NCBI GenBank assembly: GCA_038373885.1
Contig: JAWZYV010012524.1
Span: 96,161 to 160,160, forward strand
DNA: 64,000 nucleotides
Source: Cheiracanthium punctorium
Taxonomy: Eukaryota > Arthropoda > Arachnida > Araneae > Cheiracanthiidae
Reading direction: 5' to 3'
Shown: positions 10,554 through 22,500 of the stretch, in pieces
Numbering within the stretch: position 1 is the stretch's first letter
Layout: each line of letters begins with the position of its first letter
The notes under the pieces: generated by a model
Databases searched by the model: none
What the model was told of the DNA's origin: nothing
What the model saw: only the letters and a program-made list of their open reading frames with translations
Translations under genes and position numbers: made by a program

Positions 10554-13500
10554 CTATAACAGAATATTAAATACACTTATGAATTTTTGGTAAAACTATA
10601 AGACAATGAATTTTGGGTAAAAATATAAGACAAATCTAAAAATTTGTATGCCTTAAATTTTATTAATGTTAAAATACTTTTGAAATGGTGTACACAAATG
10701 ATCATAAATTGAATCCATGTTGCCAATTTTTTCATTCTTAGAAATCTTTCAGATGTTTATAGAATTCATTGTTTTTCATAGATAAATTATGTTTTACAAT
10801 TTTCAGTAACAGTAATTATCCATACTGTTAAAAAAAAGGTTCTAGTTTTATATTGCTTGTATTAACTAAAATCTATTGAAAAAATTTGCAGTGCATCATT
10901 TGCACAGAAAAATGGCCACTAAGAAAATTTCTACTACTAGCCACCAGATATGAGACAGGCTCAGCCCGAGCCCGAACCGGGCTCTGTAATTTACAATTGT
11001 GTTCGGGCTCGGGCTCATGAAAAATTTCTCCTTTATTGAACATACTGCTTGAAACAGATTTTAAAAAGTGATGCATGAAAAAAATAAAAGTACTTATAAA
11101 AAATAAATGAATGAATAAATAACAATAGCGGCACAGGCGCCTAGAAGGTGCGTGAAGCTCTTTGAGTATTTTAGAACGGCGGTTTATATTCCTTAGTTCA
11201 TCTTGAGATCCGACATTTTTTGATAAAGGATGGATACAAAGAATTAGAAAGTGCATTGGGAGTTTGCAACTATATTTGTCTTTAATCTGCACAAATAGCA
11301 AAATTTATTGAATTCTATCAATGAAATAATTGAATTTTTTTTTATCTTTAGCTGAAATTTCGGGCTCGGGCTCCGACTTAAATAATATTGCTCGGGCTCG
11401 GATTAAAAGTCCTCGGGCTCGGGCTTCAAAAAATGAGCCTAAACTCATCTCTACTAGCCACAGGCTACCAATAATTTCCCATATTATCATATTATTAAAC
11501 AATAACAGATATTAAAATAACATTTAAAAGTACAAGTGATAATCATTATTTTCAAACTTACGAACATATTAATTGTCATTCAATTAATATGAAAAAAATT
11601 ATTCTTATCTTACCTTGATGAATAAATTCAGCAACTTTTACAATGTCGGATTCTTTCAAACCTCTGGTTGTGAGTGCAGGTGTGCCTAACCTTATGCCTC
11701 CAGGGTTCAATGCACTCTTGTCTCCTGGTACTGTATTTTTATTGCAAGCTATTGCAATATCTTCAAGAACCTTTTCAACACGGGATCCATTTAAACCAGT
11801 CGGTCTTAAATCTACCCACACAATATGATTATCTGTCCCTCCTGTAAATAATTAATGAAAAAACTGCAGAATTTATTATATTAAGATCATCAAACATTAA
11901 CAAATTTAGGAAAATGTGTGTAATTTTCAAATAAAATATATGGCCCTACCATGGTCAAATGGTAAGACACTGAAAATGGCAGATGGCTGCAGTGTGAAGT
12001 GCCAAGGACTTGCATAAAGAATTGGACAGATGATTTTTTGAAATAATGTGAAAAAGGATCTTCTGTGGCAATTGAAATGATTTAGATTTGCAAACTTTTA
12101 TGCATTACACATAAAATTTATGTACTTTGAATTTTTCACCCTTGGTTATACTAACTTTAGAAATAAATTATTATAATTAATATATGTAGGGGATGATATA
12201 GGCAAAACCTGTTTGTTTTATTACTCTTCACAAAAATGAAAAAGCAATCGTGGCAGCGTGAATCTTCTATCACCTGTCAATGATGTATCTACATAGCTGC
12301 CAACCTTGGAGAATGAAAATTAGGGAGATTTTCGAAAAAATTAGGGAGATTTTAAAAAAATTAGGGAGACTTTAAAAAACCCTTGTTATCGATGAAAAAA
12401 CTCCATGTACACATGCGTAATATATCAGTAACCAAGAAAATTACATATACAAGAAAAATGTATAGTTTAAATAGCAGGGGGGGCACTTGCCCCCCCTGCA
12501 TGCAAAAAAATGGAACTGGGGAATAATGTGTGAGCTTAAATTCAACCACTGTTAAACTAAACGGTGTACTAAACAATTTCTACCATTTAAATTTCAACCA
12601 CAAACAAATTGACTGTGATCCTGAAGAAAATAACTATGCACTGTAAATGTTTAATAATCAGTTTTGGATATACAATATTTATTAAAAGAAAACAGGCTAA
12701 AATTATTTAAAATAATTATCTTAAGTAATACCGTAAAATCCGAGATCAAAACAAATCATAAGTCTCACATCCAAATTTCAGACTATTCTTTTGATATGAA
12801 AATAAAATTAAAAATTGATTCTCAAAAAAAAAAAAAAAAAATATTTTAAGACCTATCTTTTTTTTTTTTTTTTTTTTTTTTTAATTTTGATCAGAAATGG
12901 AATGAAAAATTATATATATGGCATTGGCATTTTCTAAAATAAGCATTCAAATGATAGAATAAAAGTGAAGTTTTCTTGTTTTATTGGAAAAAGAATAATT
13001 ATTTAATAAATGTCTAAATATTTTCTCAGGTAAAATTTTAGAATCTTAGCAGTCTTGCAGCACATCAGCACACAGAAGTGGAACTTATGACAGGGACATA
13101 TGTTCTGCTCCTTCCTATATTAGCTGCAAAATACCAACTCACAAGATTATGCTTTTTAAAATTAATGTAAAAATAATTACCAAAGAAAAACCTGCACATG
13201 AGAATAAAACGAAATTTCGATTTTCCTGATTTTAAAATTGAAGGGAAAATGATTCAGAAATCAATAAACGTATTATGGAGAAAATAATACTTTTTTGTTG
13301 AGTTGAGTTACTAAAATGCCTTAAATTTTAATTTAACAATAGAGTGTTAAAAACTCTGTTTTACATCTTGTTTTAAAATTATTCATTTACCAAAAGGCTG
13401 CAAAAAGATTGAAGTTCAGTTGGCAAATATGGAACCCGGAGATCGGGAATAGTTAGTTACCATAATTTAGCTAGTATAGTCCGCGGACTATGCATGTCAA

Positions 13501-16500
13501 AAAGGGATTTTTTTCCAGGACACGGACTATCTGGCTGAAAAATTTCTTTTGCAAAAAAATTTAGTATATTGATCTGTAGTTAGCGCGCAAGCTCCGGTGA
13601 AGCCGATGCTAACAAATTTATTTCTGTAGAAAATAAAGCACATAGATGCACTTCAAGTGACGGCACGTCGGCATGCAGGGAGCATTTGAAAAAAAAAAAA
13701 AATTTCCCCCCATTATGTCATTTAAAGCATCGACGTAGTTACAGGTGTGGACAAGCTTCGTGAAACCATTTTAGAAATATTTCAGTCCGATATGCAGAAG
13801 AACCAAATTTTGAATGTGCTTTTTAAAAAAAATAATTTTTGTAATACGGGGGAAAATGAGCCTTCACAAACCGAGATACCGACGCCGCGTCGTCATCAAA
13901 GAATTTATAATCATCGCGAAGGTTGTTATTGTTTTGTCTTCACTCGGCAAGCTAGATAATAAAGCAAGAGAGCGAATTCTGCTGCAACGTTAAAACATGA
14001 CTTGTGTCGCCTCAATTTCTTTCTTCCTTTTTCAATTGCGAGCGCGAATTTTTAATAAAGAGCATTTTTAAATTTTATATTTCGTTACTTTTGACCCAGA
14101 GAGAGTATCAATTGAATGTTGTTTAAAATTAAGTATTATGTGGCTTGACCCATGAGAATTAGTAATTACCTTTTCTTCTTTTTTTGCTTGGTTATGTACA
14201 TTTTCCTAAATGATTAATAAAAGTAATCTTTTTATTTATTTAAGGGGGCGATACGTCTTGCCTAAGGACAGATTAATGCAATTTTATGGGCGGTTAGTTG
14301 AAATTTGTCTATTTTACGGAAGTAAAATAGAATTTCTTTTTCCTGTAGCGGAGGAGTAATCGCTCCCCCCCAACCCCTTTAATCCGCCCGTGGTCTTACC
14401 ATTAGTTAACTTTTCACGAAGTTACGGTACATATTTTTAGTAAAATCCGCGTAACTGTTTAAAAAGAAAATGCCAAAAAAAAAAAAAAAAAAAAAAAAAA
14501 CCAAAGCTCGGAAAATTTTGGTTTTCTTTTTCTTACGGATTTCTTAACATTAACTCAAATTTTAAAAAAGCATTATTCTTTTATTCAGCATAAAATTAAG
14601 ATGTGTACGTTTTAATAGCTATAAATATCGAAGTATTTATTTATTGGAATTATTATTAATAATTTATTTATTTAAGAAATAAAGTATATTTAAACTACCA
14701 TAAATTATTTTACTTCCTTTGCATGTTGAAGACCTAAAGGAATACGACAAGATTTATATTTTAAATACCATTACTAAAAGCTGCACTTTTATATAAGTTT
14801 TATTTGCCTTGCAGACAGTCAGTTTGCTTTATTTAAACAAAAATTCCAGTTTAGCATTCATAAAATGTCTGGAAGTTCTCGTTCGGCCGACGATTTTTTC
14901 AAAACCAAGCAAATTTTTGGATCCGAAAATGACCACAAACATTTCGTTTTCAATCCACGTTCTCTAATATATTCGCTAACACCTGCCATTTTCTCAATAA
15001 TCCACAATAGAAGTGTCAGTTAAGCTGGTACGTGTCCGTGAAAAAAATTTATAGATTCATCAAGTGCGCAAAACAGCAATAAAAACACGTCGCGAGTAAC
15101 AATAGCTCATCAACAACGGTTTTCCAGTGGCGAAAGGTCTCGATAGATAATTATTGTTGTGTAGTAGTTCGCCAAGTACATAATTATGTATCAGATGCCT
15201 TTCGAAACATCGAGGATCTAAAATAAAAATTTGCCCCTCTGAGCTAAGTTTTGAATTTACGAACTCGGAAATCAGTAACATTGCACTCTAGCTGACTTTA
15301 GTCAAGGCGCAGTGTGAGATGCAGTGAAAACGTACATCCCAGGCGCGCATTATCGTCCTCTTGTTACTCTGCTATGTCCGCTAAGAACGTCGTAGATTTA
15401 GGACATGTTTTGCTTTAGGTTCGGTAATCACTGTTGTTTTCCCTTGCTTTTTTGTTCTTTAATGGTAGCCATACTTTTAAGTAATCTTTGCCCTCTGGAG
15501 TAGTCTTAGCGAAGTTTCTTCAGTTTCTGTCGTTAGCATTTAACAAGTTCAGTAAATTTTTTTCAAAAATTGATAAGTACATAAAACATGGGAATAATTT
15601 GGAAAAATTCGGGAGATTTATAAACTTTTCGGGAGTTCGGGAGATCGTTCTGAAATTCGGGAGTCTCCCAGAAAAATCGGGAGGTATGGCAGCTATGTAT
15701 CTAGAAAGGGGAGAGGGCACCACAAAACAATAGTTCTTTGACAAAAATTAGGCCAGGGGCAAAATAATACCCTAATATTTGCATAACAGTATTTGAAGAA
15801 ATTAATAAGAAAAGCTTTTTAGAATATGGCTATTCTTAAAAAGTCATAGTTTGGATTGTTTGAAAACTTTTGATAGAATTCATTTTCATAAACTATTTGA
15901 AGATTAATATTTTAAAACTTATTTAATATATAAATCTTTGACAAGTATTATACTGAAGAAAATTTTCTGAGATTTAATTTTAACATATTTGATGAATTTG
16001 TCAAACACAGGGTTTTTCCCTGTTTACATTTTTTTTTTTACACATGCACTTAGAATACTTGGGCATGAAGTAAACACTTTATTCAAGGAAAAAAATGACG
16101 ATCATCAACATGCAAGATATAGATAATTTCTTGCACTAAATAAAAATCACTTCCGAATTCTATAGATGAAAACGTATAAAAATGCACCATTTCTTGAATC
16201 ACAGAAGAAAACAGATAATTGGCGATAATGACCATTTTTTATTTTCACGATCACAATACCCAGACAGCACAGCAAACTTGCATCAAGCTTGATTTATCAA
16301 GCCAATAAGCTTGAAAATTCCAATCGTGTAAGCTTGATGCAAGCTTGAATCAAGTGTTCTAGTTTACACTTGCCCAGCTTGCATTAAGCTTGACATTTCA
16401 AGCTTGAATCAAGCTTGACATTTCAAGCTTGAATCAAGCTTGACATTTCAAGCTTAAAAAAGTTTCCAAAAAATTTTTTAAATGCACGGGGAGCCCGCTG

Positions 16501-19500
16501 GCTAACGCGCCCCACATAATTTATTTTTCCGCTCATTTCCCCCCCCTCTACGCTGAAATTTCAATTTAATTTAATCTGTTTCCTTTGAGTGTTCGTCGCT
16601 GGGATAGAGCCCGGGACCTTTGGCTTCGTAGTCGAGCACGCTATCCATTCCGCCACCGGAGCCTTGTGCAGCTATGACTAAAGTTTGAAGTGACTTACCA
16701 TAGTGTTGACTCTAGATTAATTTGGCAGGGCGCAGTGCCCGGCGGCCTTTTTGTTATCTTTTTAGCACCCGTTGGCCTTTTTGTTATCTTTTTAGTGCCC
16801 GGCAGCCTTTTTGTTATCTCTTTAGCGCCGGGCGGCCCTTTTGTCGTCTTTTTAGCGCCAGGCGGCCCTTTTGTCGTCTTTTTAGCGCCGGGCGGCCCAA
16901 TTTTTCTTCTTTATGCGCCCTCCTGCTTTTACATTTTTATTATTATTAGTCAACAACCAGCACTTTTTATTTCCTACATACCATTTGCGGCCCATCACGA
17001 TAATACGTTAATTAAAATGGTTACGATTGAGTACAATAATCCCATCATAAAAATAGGTTCGATTGAAAACTGTCCTTTCACAAAAACCGTCTATGAAATC
17101 CGATCTTTCCCACAAATGTAATTTATTAAAATGCTTTTTTCAAATATTCTACTCTTTCAGATCGAAATACTCCTACTGCCCTTTTCTTTGTTTTCTTTTG
17201 CGCGACCCGAACAGCCGTGCGAGCCGTAATCCGAAAAGGCCCCTCTTGTATGTTTTGTTTTTGCTGACTCAAGCGAGAAGCCCGATCGGCATTTCCCTTA
17301 GGAGTTGGGGGAAGAAAATACGGTTGGGAAATTCAAAATTTTCTCAAGTTATCTAAAAATTTCTGATTCCATCTGTGAATCCTCAAATATCAATGGCTAC
17401 GTTTGATAAATATGTAGTTGCGAATTATCAAACAATCATTACACCAGAGTTCGTCGCCAGCTGTATATAATTATTGCTCTTATGTCTTTAATCGTTTCGC
17501 AACACTAGCAAGTCCTCCCCCCCCCCTAAACGATTTGCTCTTTTTAATCGGCTTTCTTAGTACATATTATTCGTAATGTATAACAGTTATTTACTAATCA
17601 TATATAATTAGAGATGATACAGAAAGAATGCCTTAGCAATACGACGTTTTGCGATTCGAAAATTCGCAGGATTTGCTTGTTTGTTATGGCAAGCCTAGAC
17701 AAGGGATATCTTCTAAGGGGGGGTGCCTTGATTGGGTGACTTTTTAAGGAGTTCTAATGTGTATTGACGCGTACATCTTGATGAAACCGACCAAAACACC
17801 AGACCGACAGTCGCGCGGGCGGGGCCCGCCGAACGTGGGAACTTCAATACTTCAGCCGTGTACCATGTTCAGTGGCTTTATCTACTCAAATCCATTTGAA
17901 AATCGAGGGATTTGCGACGTTTTGGGAATACAGCAATTGAAACACATTATGCTTTTGCCAAAATCAGAGCATAATAATGATCTTTTGCTTTAGCAATGTA
18001 GTGCTAGGGTTATTGGCGCCCGGTGCGGTCTTTCAGTTTGCCGCCCCATTCTTTCTAAGTTTCAGCATTCTGCCCCCATTTCGGTCCTTTAGTTTTCCCC
18101 TTTATTATTTCTAAGTGTCCTGCCGGCCACCATGTTTGTTTTTTTGCCGCCGGGGCAGACCCCCCCCCTCACTTATTACGCCACAGTTTTAATTGCATAA
18201 AAGTGGAGTAAATGCAGAATTTAGTACTATTGACAAGATTTGGTTACTGACTATTGACAAGATTTGGTATTCTAAATATTCATATTATACACCTTCCGAT
18301 TTTAAAATTCTCAACATTTTAATGAATGAAGAAAGGAAAAAAAAATAATAATAAAAGCAAAAGAAAGCTAGTTCTGGAAAAGGATGTCTTCAGAAAACAA
18401 ATTGTGTCATAAGTTAACAGCTAGGTTATTCATAAAACAAACTGTCATCAATTTAAGCTTATTTTCAGTTGAAAAAAAAAAAGAAAAAGAATTCTGGAAG
18501 GTTTATTAATAGATAATTTGTTTAAGTACATTCGGCACCAGGATGTTGATTATTTTAATTATATTAAGTTGATTAAAAACATTTGATAGTTAAAATAAAT
18601 ATTGATTAGTACTATTTTTATTTTTAAAAGATTAAAGCAAGGCTTAAGAAAGAAAATTTAGTGTTTTTAAAGAGACCTTTTTAAGTATGTTACAAGAAAT
18701 TAAAAATAAAGCTTTATGAAAAATAAATTATTGAAAATATTTTAAACTTTATTTCATACATACCTTTGGACAATTCTGTGAGTTAAAAAAAAATATTAAT
18801 TTTATACCTGCTAAAAAACTTACATGTAGTAATTATTTTCATTTATTTTAAAGAAATAGTACTTTTTTAAAAACTTAAATTCACTTTCCATGAATGAGCA
18901 AGCATTAAATTAGAAGTGAAAGAGGAATAACAAATATATTTCAGTGATTTGATTTGATATGGTGTTGTACATTCCAACCATAGGATGTATTACAAAATTT
19001 GCATGACTATGTCATTTTTTCCAGCAATCTTCTGTGTTCTGAATTAAATTTCCCCAATTTCTGTAGTTATCAATTGATGGATGAGTTAAATTGTTTGATG
19101 CAATTTTAATAATGTCTAATAGTAATAAGGGTAACTTTGAAAATCTTTACTTGGTACTCATTCAATAATTATTGCAAACAAAAGTATTTAAATAAAATTC
19201 TGATTTATATAATTAAATTTTATACATCCTGCATTGCAGAAATTTTATTATTTTTATTACATGCTAAACGCATCTATCCTAATCCACTTACACTGACAGT
19301 CCTTTTCTGTTTAAAAGTTTGTACCAATATAGGTGAAATATCATATATGAATGAGATCCAGTAATTGTGGTCCAGTAGTGATAGTGTGATAAAATGGAGG
19401 AACAAAAATTAGTCCCTCTGCCTTCCCCTACTGCCTAACAAATCATGTCTGGCTAAAAATTTCTGAAATCTTCTTCAATAAATCTACTATTCTTATAAAT

Positions 19501-22500
19501 AATAAACATGTTGAGAAAAAAAATTAAGCAGAAAATTCAACATTACTTATATTAAAACTTCTTTATGCTAGAAGTTTTTTTTAAATCAAAACTTCTAGTT
19601 ATGTAGATTTAATTCACATATTTATGTCATGTTTAGACCAAAATATTATCAACAAATTATTTTTCCTATTTCGCTTACACTTACTGCTACTGGATAATTT
19701 CTCCAAAAGAAGGGGGGGGGGGGACTAAGACAAATTGGAAAAAATCTTACTGTGCATTGTAAGTCAGAACACATATTACAATTCTACATGTTAAAGTTTC
19801 GGGGATCAGATCGTTTCAAACCAGTTTCTATATGTTATCTACCTGTACATTCTCGTGGAACTCCAAAGTGCCCTTTTTGAGAACAGAGTGCCCTTTTTGA
19901 AAATTCCCCCCCCCCGGCGGCCCTTTTTTTCTAGAGTCAACACTATACCACGCTGTTTTCTCGCCAAATGGATAAGCGGGCGATGTGTTATTTGTTTTTT
20001 TTTTTATTTTGCCATGGGATGCATCAGAATTAAAATAATGCATCAAAATAAATTAAATTAAAATAAAAAAACACGTTTTAAAACTTTCAGTACCGCAACA
20101 CTCATGAAGCAATACTGCTGGCCAAAATCGAGACAAACGACTGATTTTGAAATCAATTTCGTAGTATAATTGTATTTTATTTTGAAGAATTTCCATATTT
20201 GGAAATATAGAATGGGTTTACTTAACACAAATTTTGTGTTAAGTAATCTGAAATGAAAGAAACAGATAGTTAAACGTTACTTCGAAATGCTATATCACAG
20301 TTGCTAACATGTATGGAATACAAACACTTTAGTCATTTTTATAAATACTTCTTAAAATAACAAATAATTGAAAAATTTTGCTATTTTTTAACGCTAAAAA
20401 TTCTCTTTACAAATGTGGTTATTTTCCTACATATTGGTATGCTATATTGATATAGAGCATTTCGAAGAATTAAAAATAAGTTAAAATTAATTTATACAAA
20501 TGTAAATTTGAATTATTTTCATTGTTCATACTTTATAATTAAAAAAAATATTTAACTTCTGAATTTTTTTTTTTTATCCTTTGTAATTTTATTTTAAAAT
20601 TACAAAAGTGTAAGATGTAAGATTTTTGGGCCCTAAAATCTGTAGGCCCTGGGCAGTTGCCCAGTTTGCCCTGCCGGTAATATGGCACTGGTAATATAAA
20701 ATAAAACGCATCTTTTACGAACTTTCAGCAAATATTAGGACGCTAGACAATTAATGTCCATTCTCTTTCACGGATGGCACCATCAACACTCCTTTGAAAA
20801 GGAAAAATCACGCGAGTATCAATTTTCAAGCTTAAATCAAGCTGTATTTAAACTTGACAATTCAACTTGACTCCTGCAAGCTTGTTGCCAGCTTAGAATG
20901 AGTTGAACTGTCAAGCTTGCATTAGTGCGTCAAATTCAAAGAAATGTCAAACTTGATTTAAGCTTATGTGCTGTCTGGGTATAGGCTTCTTGGTTAAATT
21001 GCACAAAATCAATACTGAATTAAGGAACAACTACATATTTTCACATAAGATTAGAATACATTGTGGACATGGACAGAGGCACAAGCCCCGAAGGTCAAGT
21101 GCTTGTCCAAACCTCTAACGCAGCTCTACTCTGCTTGCTGACTCACCACTGACTGCTAACATTGAAAGATGCACAGTGTGGTATGTCACAAGGTGAAATT
21201 TGCCCGTGTTAGTCATTTTTATAAATATAACGTATTAGTTAACGTATAAGTTATAACGTATGTCAGACGAGAGAAAAGCAGTGCAATACTGCAAGTTAGA
21301 CTTTTTTATGAATAAGTGCAAAAAGTAGGGGGGGGGGGGGGGGGAATAATACAGACTGAGCTGCAAGTTTGATTAGCATTGCCGAAGGCAGAAAATTGAA
21401 ATGATTCAAAAGTACGTTATTGCCTTACAATGAAATGGCTGAAAGGAAATTTGAAAGCTTTAAGAACAGATACTGTTAAAAACTTATGATTAATTAAAAT
21501 TAGAAGAGACTATTAGTTTAAATTTAGACAATAGTAATTAAGATTTGTATTAATAATTTTTTATAAAATATATGTACGTTGTGTCAACGTGGCAAGTATA
21601 TGAATATTTCTCCTGCATTCAAATCCACACTGTTCGACTGATTAGCTTGAAATTTTTCAGACATATAAAACAAGATTGAGAGGACCATAAAAATTACATA
21701 TTCCTACAAAGCTTTTTTTTTTTTTTTTTTTTTTTAAGTTTAGGTCAGCTATACTGTAATGCAAATTTCATGTTATTTGAAGATAAAAGTCTGCTTTATC
21801 CCATGTAAAGAATGGGTACTCTGTGAATTACATAATATAACGTACCTGTTACACAAGTGTAATTCTTTTCTTGTAGTGCTTTTGCCAGAGTTTTTGCATT
21901 TGATATCACTTGTTTTTGATATTGTTTAAATTCTGGTGTCATAGTTTGTTTCAAGGCCGTTGCAATTCCTATTAATAAAAAAGTATTACATTATTTTAAA
22001 AAATACAAAATTACCAGTTAATATTATTTAATTCTAAACATCTTAACCTATCTTCAGTTGCTAAAATAGTAAGAACTAGCAGCAGAGGCTGGCAGCTTTG
22101 CTGTCATGTAGCCCATGTAATATGCTGCATATTAGCAGTACTATAAATGGGTGTTTTTTCCATTACATAGCCTACCCTTTGGCGCATTATCTTCCTCATA
22201 TATTCAGGGTGGCCACTCTTTCTCAGAAAAAAAATTCAAGGACATTTAAGGACTTTCAAGGATATCCTGAAATGCACAATGAGCATACATATTTTTGAGA
22301 TATTTTTGTCATTATTTCTATTTTCTTATAACCTAATTTAATCTCATGGTTTCATGAACACACATATATTGAAAATTCCTCAAAAACAGTTAATACTATA
22401 TTAGGCAAGTTGGAGTGTTTAGGTTGATTAATTTTATTTTTTACCAACTATGCGAAAAATTCCAGAGCTGGGGATCGAACCCAGGACTGCCACTTAACAT

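Larger units (their letters stand above)
16259..20979. mobile_element. 4.7-kb element with CCCAGACAGCACA ends, holding copy A
   Basis: TA at 16257-16258 and 20980-20981 flanks mirrored ends CCCAGACAGCACA. Both subterminal regions carry many copies of 'caagcttga' (16280-16460 and 20825-20965). Removing the nested copy A leaves about 1.5 kb. No transposase is recognised. Superfamily is unassigned; TA flanking could be a real TSD or part of the ends. Confidence 0.7.

Noticed and set aside
14860..14995. Overlapping short frames on both strands starting with plausible Met codons inside the 12292-15695 element
   Set aside because: No BED, DDE or other transposase motif is visible and the opposite strand is equally open, so coding status cannot be supported.
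16690..17121. 143-residue open frame with repeated [10 protein letters not shown] units
   Set aside because: It is a translation of the GC-rich minisatellite in copy A. Two frames are open over it equally and copy B lacks the array, so it is not a gene.
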